Origin: an uncultured Lachnospiraceae bacterium
GTDB lineage: Bacteria; Bacillota; Clostridia; Lachnospirales; Lachnospiraceae
Assembly (NCBI GenBank): GCA_937916415.1
Contig: CALGGH010000004.1
Coordinates: forward strand, 1-22,716
DNA length: 22,716 nt
Direction: 5' to 3'
The notes beneath the pieces were generated by a model. The model was not told the origin of the DNA. It was given only the letters and a program-made list of their open reading frames with translations, and did not search any database. Made by a program: the position numbers and the translations under genes. Shown here piece after piece: positions 16,283 to 22,716 of this stretch. Position 1 is the stretch's first letter. The number at the start of each line of letters is the position of its first letter.

Positions 16283-16720
16283 ATGCTGAACGTTTATTAC
16301 GGGAAGACGGACGAGGCCATATATAATACGGCAATGTATTTTGATAACGTGTTTCAGGTCACCTGGCTGGATGATCCCTATGTCAGAAAAATGATAAAAA
16401 ATGTGGACAAGTCTGAGGTGATCGGTGATTATCTGATCAAGAGCAAGGCATTGGGTATGATATCACCAAAACAGCTTTCAGGCGGCGTTAAAACCCTGAT
16501 CCTTACGTATTTTAAGCCGGAAATACTTTTTAATGCATCTACATGCGGAGACAACTGCGCAAGATGGTTTCTGGACATGTCAAAGAAAAATGACAGAACC
16601 ATCAATCTGCGACATGTCATGGACTTTGGGAACGGGACTTTTGACGTTCATGTATTAAATACCGATCAGGTCGTTCATTCCATGGATGAGCTGGTGCTGA
16701 TAGCGGGTGACCTGATATGA
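16283..16720 (+). CDS. DUF4869-like protein, first gene of a coupled pair
   Basis: The 145-residue protein has a GGTGAGG SD 7 bases before ATG. It has no signal peptide or membrane helix and is probably cytosolic. Landmarks are MLNVYYGK at the start, SGGVKTLIL (66-74), FNASTCGDNCARW (83-95, with C88 and C92) and HSMDEL near the end. From memory this matches DUF4869, a small family of unknown function in Clostridia, at about its usual length. Its stop overlaps the ATG of the ATPase gene (ATGA at 16717-16720), so the two are translationally coupled. A nearly complete deletion of a second copy is seen at 19816-19829. Function unknown; partner or regulator of the ATPase is the simplest idea. Confidence 0.75.
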   Translation: MLNVYYGKTDEAIYNTAMYFDNVFQVTWLDDPYVRKMIKNVDKSEVIGDYLIKSKALGMISPKQLSGGVKTLILTYFKPEILFNASTCGDNCARWFLDMSKKNDRTINLRHVMDFGNGTFDVHVLNTDQVVHSMDELVLIAGDLI

Positions 16721-16724
16721 CCGG
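16712..16724 (+). repeat. 13-bp direct repeat CTGATATGACCGG, left copy
   Basis: The repeat covers the ATG start of the ATPase gene. The identical 13 bases occur at 17663-17675 near its end, 951 bases (317 codons) later and in the same frame. Recombination between them would remove the gene cleanly, and the scar at 19825-19837 shows that product. Confidence 0.85.
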
Positions 16725-17694
16725 CAGCTATGATATCGTCGTAAAGAACAGCATAGTTCAGTTCAAGTTCCGCGTATCCAGAAACATAACGATTCTCCGT
16801 GGGGACAGTGCCACCGGAAAGACGACGATGGTAGACATGGTCAGGCAGCATGCGCTTGAGGGAGATGCGAGTGGAGTAAGCATTTCCACACAAAAAGAAT
16901 GCACCGTCCTTACCGGTATCAGATGGCAGGATGAAATACGGGGCATACGTGACAGCATCGTGTTCATCGATGAAGGCTTTAGCTTTGTCTCAAGTGATGA
17001 ATTTGCAAGGGCGATAAGAGATTCGGACAATTATTACGTGATCGCGACCAGGGACAGCCTGTTTAATCTTCCATACAGCATCAAGGAGATTTACAGGATC
17101 AGAACCGTATCCCGCAGATCTAAATACCAGGAGTATGACAGGATCTACAGTGAGTTTTATCCTATATACGATGATTCGGTTAAATACGTCAGGCCCGATG
17201 CAGTTATAGTAGAAGACTCAAATGCCGCGTATGACTTTTTTAATGCATTGTGTCAAAAGGAAGGGATCAGGTGCATTTCGGCGGCCGGCAAGACCGGAAT
17301 CTATTCAAAGATAAAGGAAACCACGGATGGGGTTGTTCTCGTGATTGCGGATGGGGCTGCATTTGGTTCTGAAATGGAAAGGGTAATGTCTCTTCGGAGA
17401 GTGCGGAATACGGTGCTGTTTTTGCCGGAATCATTCGAGTGGCTGATCCTAAGGTCGGGACTTATAGACGGTGCTGAGGTACAGGACATATTGAAATCCC
17501 CTTATGATTATATAGAAAGCGGCAGGTACTTTAGCTGGGAAAGATTCTTTACGGTCCTGCTGACAGAACGAACCGTCGATACGCATCTTCAATACAGCAA
17601 GAGAAGGCTGAATCCGAATTATCTGAATGACAGGGAAGCCTCTGCGATTCGTAAGGTGATTTCTGATATGACCGGTGGAGACGGTCAAACGTGA
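16717..17694 (+). CDS. P-loop ATPase with possible Toprim-like C-terminal half
   Basis: The 325-residue protein starts in an ATGA overlap with GGTGA upstream. Residues 24-40 contain Walker A, RGDSATGKTTM (GDSATGKT at 29-36), and 79-87 Walker B, DSIVFIDEG (D85, E86); ATRDS at 110-114 could be a sensor. The ATPase part is small, without an obvious ABC signature. From about 160 a second domain has a hydrophobic strand ending in glutamate, AVIVEDSNA (E166), then AAGKTGI (189-195), then VVLVIADGAAFG (D212), a spacing that recalls the Toprim fold of OLD-family nucleases, although the DxD motif is degenerate. LPESFEWLIL follows. I infer a two-domain NTPase acting with the DUF4869-like protein; defence against mobile DNA or RNA is a hypothesis. 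The gene begins and ends with the same 13 bases. Confidence 0.7.
   Translation: MTGSYDIVVKNSIVQFKFRVSRNITILRGDSATGKTTMVDMVRQHALEGDASGVSISTQKECTVLTGIRWQDEIRGIRDSIVFIDEGFSFVSSDEFARAIRDSDNYYVIATRDSLFNLPYSIKEIYRIRTVSRRSKYQEYDRIYSEFYPIYDDSVKYVRPDAVIVEDSNAAYDFFNALCQKEGIRCISAAGKTGIYSKIKETTDGVVLVIADGAAFGSEMERVMSLRRVRNTVLFLPESFEWLILRSGLIDGAEVQDILKSPYDYIESGRYFSWERFFTVLLTERTVDTHLQYSKRRLNPNYLNDREASAIRKVISDMTGGDGQT
17663..17675 (+). repeat. 13-bp direct repeat CTGATATGACCGG, right copy
   Basis: The repeat lies within the last codons of the ATPase gene (DMTGGDGQT then stop). It pairs with 16712-16724; both are read in the same frame, so the gene starts MTG and ends MTGGDGQT. Confidence 0.85.
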
Positions 17695-17712
17695 TGGATT
17701 GATCATGGCATT

Positions 17713-17787
17713 GTGAAGGTTCGCCATAAGTTCCGGAAGGATCCGGATGGAGCCGAAAGACAGGCCATCAATCCGGCTGAACACATT
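17713..17787 (+). pseudogene. 5' remnant of a GT4 glycosyltransferase gene (copy A)
   Basis: Reading from GTG 17713 gives KDPDGAERQAINPAEHI before a stop at 17794-17796. It aligns with WKDLGGAERQAINLAEHI at the start of the GT4 at 21484-22644, and the DNA shows GAAAGACAGGCCAT shared. The remnant begins 18 bases after the ATPase stop and ends at the SD of the next nuclease gene, so it marks where a GT4 once followed the ATPase gene. Confidence 0.75.
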
Positions 17788-17799
17788 TGGAGATGACAT

Positions 17800-19452
17800 A
17801 TGGGAACATACGTAAACCCCGGGAATAAGAGATTTATTCAAACCCTGAATTCCGATATTTATGTCGATAAGACAGGGCTTATTTCGAATCTCAACGCCAT
17901 GATCAATACGGAACAGAAATATGTGTGCATATCCCGTCCCAGACGGTTTGGAAAGTCCGTCACCGTCGGCATGATAGGCGCTTATTATGACAAATGTGCC
18001 GACAGCAGGCATTTGTTTGAAAATCTGGAACTGTCAACTCATGAGAATTGGGACAGATATCTGGCCGGATTTGACGTGCTTAGGATCGTTACCACTGATT
18101 TCATGAAGATCAAAAACAAAAAGCTGACGATTCCGGAGTTTATGGAAAACCTGCAGAGGAAAGCTTCCGTAGACATAGTAAAAGCATATAATGACGTGAC
18201 TTATGATGATAAGGAGGATCTGATACAGACCATGGAGAACCTGTATCAGGAGAAGGGGAACCAGTTTGTCATACTGATTGATGAATGGGATGCGGTGTTC
18301 AGGGAGTATAAGGATGATCCGGATGGACAAGGGCTATATTTGGACTTTCTTAGGGACTGGCTGAAGGATAAGCAGTACGTCGCGCTGGCATACATGACGG
18401 GAATATTGCCGATCAAAAAGTATGGCAGACATTCTGCACTGAATATGTTTAATGAATATTCAATGATAGCTCCACTTCAGTTCGCAAGATATACGGGCTT
18501 TACCGAGGCGGAGGTCATCAGGCTGTGCAATGATTACGGAAGACGCTTTGAAGACATACAGGAATGGTATGATGGATACGTGGTAACAGATGCCGTTCCT
18601 CCCGATCCCGAATACAGACTGCAGAAGCAAAATGGTGAAGGGCTCAATCCCCGCAAATGGGAGTTGTACAGTCCGTTGTCAGTCGTAAAGGCGGTAACAT
18701 CCGGAGTGAATCAGGATTATTGGAATCAAACCGAGACATATGAGGCACTTTCCGATTATATCGCACGGAATTATGACGGCCTGAGGGAAGACATAACGAT
18801 CCTGATGGCAGGCGGACGAAAAAAAATCTTCACCGGCAATTACCGGAATGACATGACGTCGTTTAATGGTAAGGACGATGTTTTGACACTGCTGATCCAT
18901 TTGGGTTATCTGGGATATGATTTTGAGCGGAGCGAGGTTTTTGTGCCCAACAGGGAGGTGTTGGATGAGTTCAGGGCCTCAACCAGGACGGGAGAATGGT
19001 CATATCTGACGAGAATGCTTGATGATTCCGGGAGACTCCTGGAAGCCACATGGAGACATGATGCCGATGAGGTGGCCCGCAGGCTGGAAATGGTACATGA
19101 CGGTGTGGCAAATGGAACGTATAACAGCGAGGCAGCCCTAAGCTATGCGGTACAGTTAGCCTACTACAGCGCACATAACTATTACACACTGATTCCTGAA
19201 TTGGATTCGGGAAAAGGATATGTGGATCTGGCGTATATCCCGGCACCAGAATTTCCGGACATCCCGGCACTGGTCATAGAATTAAAGTACAATAAGACGG
19301 CGCATACCGCCCTGGATCAGATAAGGGACAGAAGGTATCCGGACAGGCTCGAGCGTTACAAGGGCAATATCATCATTGTAGGCATCAATTATGACAAGGA
19401 AGCCGGATCCGGAGATTATAAGCATCATAGCTGTATTATTGAGAGGGCTTAG
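17800..19452 (+). CDS. AAA-ATPase-like/PD-(D/E)XK nuclease family protein
   Basis: The 550-residue protein is complete and belongs to the same broad family as the one at 2591-4354, in a different subgroup. It has DIYVDKTGLI, the P-loop RPRRFGKSVT (46-55), Walker B VILIDEWD (157-164), TGILPIKKYG and NMFNEYSM sensor-like segments, and WYDGY. The C-terminal nuclease core is GYVD (D476) and VIELK (E494, K496), followed by a QIRDRRY helix (Q507), as in restriction-like endonucleases. GGAG lies about 8 bases before the ATG, within the end of the GT4 remnant. It separates two copies of a nuclease-tail/DUF4869/ATPase/GT4-start block. The family's biological role is unsettled. Confidence 0.85.
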   Translation: MGTYVNPGNKRFIQTLNSDIYVDKTGLISNLNAMINTEQKYVCISRPRRFGKSVTVGMIGAYYDKCADSRHLFENLELSTHENWDRYLAGFDVLRIVTTDFMKIKNKKLTIPEFMENLQRKASVDIVKAYNDVTYDDKEDLIQTMENLYQEKGNQFVILIDEWDAVFREYKDDPDGQGLYLDFLRDWLKDKQYVALAYMTGILPIKKYGRHSALNMFNEYSMIAPLQFARYTGFTEAEVIRLCNDYGRRFEDIQEWYDGYVVTDAVPPDPEYRLQKQNGEGLNPRKWELYSPLSVVKAVTSGVNQDYWNQTETYEALSDYIARNYDGLREDITILMAGGRKKIFTGNYRNDMTSFNGKDDVLTLLIHLGYLGYDFERSEVFVPNREVLDEFRASTRTGEWSYLTRMLDDSGRLLEATWRHDADEVARRLEMVHDGVANGTYNSEAALSYAVQLAYYSAHNYYTLIPELDSGKGYVDLAYIPAPEFPDIPALVIELKYNKTAHTALDQIRDRRYPDRLERYKGNIIIVGINYDKEAGSGDYKHHSCIIERA

Positions 19453-19464
19453 CTACGTGCAGTT

Positions 19465-19815
19465 TGACGAGATCAAGATCAGTCATTCCCTGAGAGTGAC
19501 GGCAGAAGGCTGTTCCTAATGTACGTAAAGCTCATAATCAACGGAACCGGGAATTATTATGTAGAAGCAGCTGCCAGGGATCTCACCCGGACGGATCTGA
19601 TAGTGGACTATCTCGGGGGTCGGCATGTCATCGAATTGAAGATATGGAGAGGAAACTCTTATAACGAGAGGGGCGAGAAACAGCTGGCGGAATACCTTGA
19701 ATATTTTCACGTTGATAATGGCTGGATGTTGAGCTTCTGTTTCAACAAAAACAAAAAGACCGGCATAAAGACGATCCGGCTCGGCGATAAAATCATTGTT
19801 GAGGGGATAGTTTAG
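19465..19815 (+). pseudogene. 3' part of another AAA/PD-(D/E)XK nuclease gene (copy B)
   Basis: The last 115 or so codons of a third nuclease gene are present, reading SFPESDGRRLFLMYVK, INGTGNYYVEA, RTDLIVDY and HVIELKIWRG. The PD-(D/E)XK core is complete (D, then E-x-K in IELK) and GEKQLAEYL supplies the conserved glutamine. An ATG at 19519 could start a 98-residue stand-alone nuclease domain, but homology extends upstream of it in frame without a start, so truncation is more likely. The ATPase half is gone. Its final 30 codons match the tail at 16145-16279. Confidence 0.75.
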
Positions 19816-19856
19816 GCGGGTGATCTGATATGACCGGTGGATTTGCTCAAACGTAA
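19816..19856 (+). pseudogene. Excision scar of the DUF4869-like/ATPase pair (copy B)
   Basis: GCGGGTGATCTGATATGACCGG here matches the last DUF4869 codons and ATPase start at 16703-16724 with one mismatch. Continuing, CTGATATGACCGGTGGA and CAAACG match the ATPase end at 17663-17690. The result is an ORF of eight codons (MTGGFAQT, 19830-19856) made of the ATPase first and last codons only. The DUF4869-like gene is missing apart from its last few codons. It is the product expected from recombination between the 13-bp repeats. Confidence 0.8.
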
Positions 19857-19869
19857 TTAATGGATCCCG

Positions 19870-19905
19870 GCATGGCGAAGGAATGCCATAATTTCCAAGG
19901 ATTCG
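19870..19905 (+). pseudogene. Second 5' remnant of a GT4 gene (copy B)
   Basis: These bases align with 17707-17744 (shared GCCATAA, TTCC and AAGGAT blocks, two-base gap), which is the degenerate start of the GT4 remnant in copy A. Similarity ends before the membrane-protein gene at 19918. It is too short to identify alone and is recognised only through copy A. Confidence 0.5.
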
Positions 19906-19917
19906 ACAAGTTGTAAT

Positions 19918-21480
19918 ATGAAATCTTTTGAACGCAGGCTGAATGCCGTTTTGCTGACAATATATCTTTTCTTGATATGCTTTTCCTTCTGTTTTGTTTT
20001 TGTTACGGACAGGGGACTGTTTCTGATGATAATTTCCATAGTTCTTATCCCGGTTCTGTTTATCGTGTCAAACGTCGCTCTGAATAGGATCAGCAGGCTT
20101 AACCTGATAGCATCCAGGCCCAAAAGCGACAGACAGCTCCTGATTTCGTTTCTTGTGGCAACGATGGGTTCGTTTGTGATTCTGATGATCTGGTTTGTCA
20201 CATTTCGTCCCGGTTCTTTTCAGGGAGACTGCATCAATCAGGTTGGACAGGCTCTGTCGGGAGAATACGATGACTGGCATCCCGTATGGCAGACGATTCT
20301 TTTTTATACCCTTCCTCTAAAGATGACCGATGGAAAATTCTGGTCCATGACGTTTTTTCAGATGCTGTGGTTCAGCCTCGTCATGGGCTATCTGATAAGA
20401 ACCATATATAAATACGCAGGCAAATGGTGGGCAGCAGGCATCTGGGCCTATGTCATGCTGAATCCGTATACCGGGCAGATGTTGCTGTATCCATGGAAGG
20501 ACAATGCGTTTGCCATGGCGGGAGCGGTAACATTCATTATGGCTGCGGAAATCTATTTTACCGGGGGGCAATGGGCGGACAAATGGTGGAAATGCGTGCT
20601 GCTCGGCATAATGATGGCCAACTGCACGATTTTCAGGCATAATGCCATAGCCTTGACGGCTTTTCTGGTCATTGGCGTGTTTTTTTTCATGGACAGGATC
20701 AGATGGATACAGATGCTGATCGGATTCATGGCTTTTTTCGCCATGATCAAGGGACCGGTGTATGGCCTCCTGCACGTGCAGAGAACGCCGCAGTCGGTGG
20801 TTCAGGCGGTGCGACTTCCCATGGCAATGATAGGAAACGTGGTGGTGGAAACGCCGGAGCGGCTTGATGATGAAACATCTGAATTTGTTTATGCGATAGC
20901 ACCGCAGGAAGAATGGGAAGCGGATTACGAGCTTGGAAATTTTGGCGTGATGAAATACTATGGCAATGTTAATCTCCAACCCATAGAAGATGTCGGTACC
21001 TCAAAGGTTTTCCAAATGGCCGGCAGATGCATCCTGGCATCTCCCAAGGCTTCGCTCAGGGCATTCTTTGCGCTTACGGACATAGTGTATGGCCCTGACC
21101 TAAAGGATGAGGGATATATAGGCACGCAGATTATTGACAATAATTATGGTATAATGTATCAGGGCAGTGGCAGGCTTGCACGATTCCTCGAATTGTATTA
21201 TAAGCTTGTGCGCCTGCATGGATTGAATTACACCAGACAATTTGCCTTCTGTCTGTTGATCCTGCTGACAGTAATATTGGGACGAGCCGATTTGCGTAGC
21301 GCCGACGAATGGAAAAGGCTTATGCTTGTCCTGAGCATATATGCTTACTCTTTCGGAACCATGCTGCTTTTGACCAGCGCGGATTCCAGATTTTTTTATG
21401 TAGATTATCTGATATGCCCATTGGCAGTCATCCTGATGATCTCAAAAAGAGAAAACAACGTAATGATACGGGAGAACTGA
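19918..21480 (+). CDS. Large multi-pass membrane protein (DUF6020-like)
   Basis: The 520-residue protein has hydrophobic segments at about 10-35, 38-55 and 80-100, then a loop with RPGSFQGDCINQVGQ and DDWHPVWQT, and seven or more further segments. A proline-glycine-x-aspartate pattern followed by WHP in the first large loop fits DUF6020-type GT-C-like proteins as I recall them. LYPWKDNAFA and a late SADSRFFYVDY segment also recur in that family. No strong SD is visible before the ATG; TTG-rich sequence from the GT4 remnant precedes it. It is followed after 3 bases by a GT4 gene, so the two likely form an operon for surface glycan assembly. Confidence 0.65.
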   Translation: MKSFERRLNAVLLTIYLFLICFSFCFVFVTDRGLFLMIISIVLIPVLFIVSNVALNRISRLNLIASRPKSDRQLLISFLVATMGSFVILMIWFVTFRPGSFQGDCINQVGQALSGEYDDWHPVWQTILFYTLPLKMTDGKFWSMTFFQMLWFSLVMGYLIRTIYKYAGKWWAAGIWAYVMLNPYTGQMLLYPWKDNAFAMAGAVTFIMAAEIYFTGGQWADKWWKCVLLGIMMANCTIFRHNAIALTAFLVIGVFFFMDRIRWIQMLIGFMAFFAMIKGPVYGLLHVQRTPQSVVQAVRLPMAMIGNVVVETPERLDDETSEFVYAIAPQEEWEADYELGNFGVMKYYGNVNLQPIEDVGTSKVFQMAGRCILASPKASLRAFFALTDIVYGPDLKDEGYIGTQIIDNNYGIMYQGSGRLARFLELYYKLVRLHGLNYTRQFAFCLLILLTVILGRADLRSADEWKRLMLVLSIYAYSFGTMLLLTSADSRFFYVDYLICPLAVILMISKRENNVMIREN

Positions 21481-21483
21481 TCG

Positions 21484-22644
21484 TTGAAATACCTGCTGAT
21501 ACAGTCCTGGAAGGATCTGGGCGGAGCTGAAAGACAGGCCATTAATCTGGCTGAGCATATCAATCAAAAAGGTGATGAAGCCACGATAATGTGTCTGACC
21601 GAACCGGGCAAGGTTAGTGCCATCTGTGCGGAAAAGGGGATTGATTACGTTTCGATGCAACCCGGAAATTCGCCCTATGTCATTTCGTATAAGCTTCTGC
21701 ATAAGCTTGGCATACGCCGGCTGTCCGCAGAAGAAGTGGCGCTTAAGGGACTGATCAGGGATCTCAGGAATTATATTAACAAAAACGGATACGACATATG
21801 CATATCCTACTGCGCATATGCCAATACCGTCCTTGGAAACGCACGGGCGGAAGGAGCAGATGCCGTTTGCATATGGTCGCAGAGAGACGCGGGATTTCAT
21901 GATCATGAGGGTGGACTTCAGCAGAAAGCGGCTGACTCGGTTGACGGCATTTTTTCCAACAGTGCTTCGGGAAGCGAGTGGGTAAAGAAGACGTATGGGC
22001 ATGATCCCGAACTCATTTATAACGGCGTAAATGTCTCTGCACCCATCCATGACCGCGAGGAGTGGCGTCGGAAGCTTGGAGCCTCGGATACAGATGTGGT
22101 ATGTACAATGGTGGCCAATCTGACTCCCTTCAAGGATCATATGTTTTTGCTGAAGACCTGGAAAAAACTTAATGCAACGGATGACAGGTTTATTCTTGTG
22201 TTTGCCGGTAAATATGCTGCGGAATATGAGAATCTCAAAAAATATGCCGACGAAAATGGTCTAAATGATAAAGTCAGGTTTCCGGGGCCCGTCGATGACG
22301 TATATGGACTCTGGAATGCGACTGACATTTGCGTTCACAGTGCCAGACCGCATTGCGAGGGAACACCGAATGCCGTGATCGAGGCGGGCATGTGCGGTCT
22401 TCCGGTTGTCGGTCCTGATCTTCCTGAGATCCGTGAGGCAGTATCGGAAGAAAACATCGCATATCTGCATGAATATGATGACGTTGACCGTGCGATCGAA
22501 TTGCTCCGGTTGTTTGCCGATGACCGGGAACTGGCTGAAAGGCTTGGCAGGGCTAATTCTGATTTTGCACGTAACACTTATGATCCGGAACTCAATCTGG
22601 ACAGGATCATGGAGTATGCGGAATCGTTGTTACAGGAAACTTAG
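21484..22644 (+). CDS. GT4 family glycosyltransferase
   Basis: The 386-residue enzyme starts at TTG 21484 with GGAG about 10 bases upstream, three bases after the preceding stop. The N-terminal domain has SWKDLGGAERQAINLA, the GGAE loop of GT4 enzymes. The C-terminal domain has NGVN, VANLTPFKDH, FPGPVDDVYGLWNATD, and the signature HCEGTPNAVIEAGMCGLPVV with the EX7E pair. It is a soluble retaining transferase using a nucleotide sugar; donor and acceptor are unknown. Two degenerate copies of its 5' end lie at 17713-17787 and 19870-19905, so this gene or a paralogue once followed the DUF4869/ATPase pair. Confidence 0.9.
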   Translation: MKYLLIQSWKDLGGAERQAINLAEHINQKGDEATIMCLTEPGKVSAICAEKGIDYVSMQPGNSPYVISYKLLHKLGIRRLSAEEVALKGLIRDLRNYINKNGYDICISYCAYANTVLGNARAEGADAVCIWSQRDAGFHDHEGGLQQKAADSVDGIFSNSASGSEWVKKTYGHDPELIYNGVNVSAPIHDREEWRRKLGASDTDVVCTMVANLTPFKDHMFLLKTWKKLNATDDRFILVFAGKYAAEYENLKKYADENGLNDKVRFPGPVDDVYGLWNATDICVHSARPHCEGTPNAVIEAGMCGLPVVGPDLPEIREAVSEENIAYLHEYDDVDRAIELLRLFADDRELAERLGRANSDFARNTYDPELNLDRIMEYAESLLQET

Positions 22645-22651
22645 GAGCTGT

Positions 22652-22707
22652 TCAGAAATATAGTAAGGCACTGTAAACAAATAACTTCCTAATCTGCTTG
22701 TCTGAAT
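22652..22707 (-). other. Right-end repeat and short minus-strand reading frame
   Basis: The bases at 22683-22707 match 16-32 apart from an 8-base insertion. In one minus-strand frame the region reads NSDKQIRKLFVYSALLYF then stops at 22652-22654, and the left-end copy reads DSDKEVVTLIY in the corresponding frame. The likely explanation is the 3' end of a minus-strand gene entering from outside the window, or a remnant of one. I cannot identify it. Confidence 0.25.
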
Positions 22708-22716
22708 TTCCATGTG

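Noticed and set aside
20317..20979. 220-codon antisense ORF in the DUF6020-like gene
   Set aside because: Histidine-rich composition typical of the shadow of a hydrophobic coding strand; no recognisable motif.
21442..22140. 232-codon antisense ORF in the last GT4 gene
   Set aside because: The plus strand encodes an unbroken GT4 with all signature motifs; the antisense frame has no support.

Overview
The window looks like an accessory cell-surface polysaccharide or teichoic-acid region of a low-to-mid GC anaerobic Firmicute, most likely a Lachnospiraceae such as a Butyrivibrio-type rumen or gut bacterium. This is an inference. It rests on two LtaS/OpgB-type phosphoglycerol transferases, Gram-positive style SD and promoter sequences, two AAA-ATPase/PD-(D/E)XK proteins of the kind abundant in Lachnospiraceae, and a DUF4869-like protein. 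I saw no rRNA, tRNA, CRISPR array or intact transposase.

Layout. 1-6043 (minus strand): a GtrII-like glucosyltransferase (4499-6043), an AAA/PD-(D/E)XK protein (2591-4354) and an LtaS-like enzyme (79-2355). Gene tails between them show that a GtrII-LtaS pair was once duplicated. 6181-14782 (plus strand): a second phosphoglycerol transferase, a small membrane ORF, a wrecked glycerophosphodiester phosphodiesterase, two large multi-pass membrane proteins of GT-C-like architecture, a GT2, a GT2 tail, a macro-domain stump, a GT4 and an extended SDR epimerase/reductase. 14837-16279: a promoter with operator-like repeats, a MerR/IS607-type HTH gene, a broken HipA-like kinase gene and a nuclease tail. 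16283-17694: an ATGA-coupled pair, a DUF4869-like protein and a P-loop ATPase with a possible Toprim-like C-terminal half. 17800-19452: a second AAA/PD-(D/E)XK protein. 19465-19905: a decayed second copy of the nuclease-tail/DUF4869/ATPase/GT4-start block. 19918-22644: a DUF6020-like membrane protein and a GT4.

How the genes work together. The intact enzymes fit synthesis and decoration of a surface glycopolymer: cytoplasmic sugar transfer (GT2, two GT4s), sugar-nucleotide modification (SDR), lipid-linked sugar transfer by multi-pass proteins, and extracellular phosphoglycerol addition by the two sulfatase-fold enzymes. Inserted among them are accessory genes: two ATPase-nucleases, the HTH/HipA remnant, the macro-domain stump and the DUF4869/ATPase pair.

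The main result is that nearly every junction between modules carries a recognisable broken gene end. At least eleven remnants are listed, most of them 3' ends related to intact genes in the window. This points to repeated homologous or short-repeat recombination in this locus. The best candidate for an undescribed system is the DUF4869-like/ATPase pair. Its second copy has been excised exactly between 13-bp repeats that overlap the ATPase start codon and its last codons. All similarities were judged by eye and memory; no database search was run.
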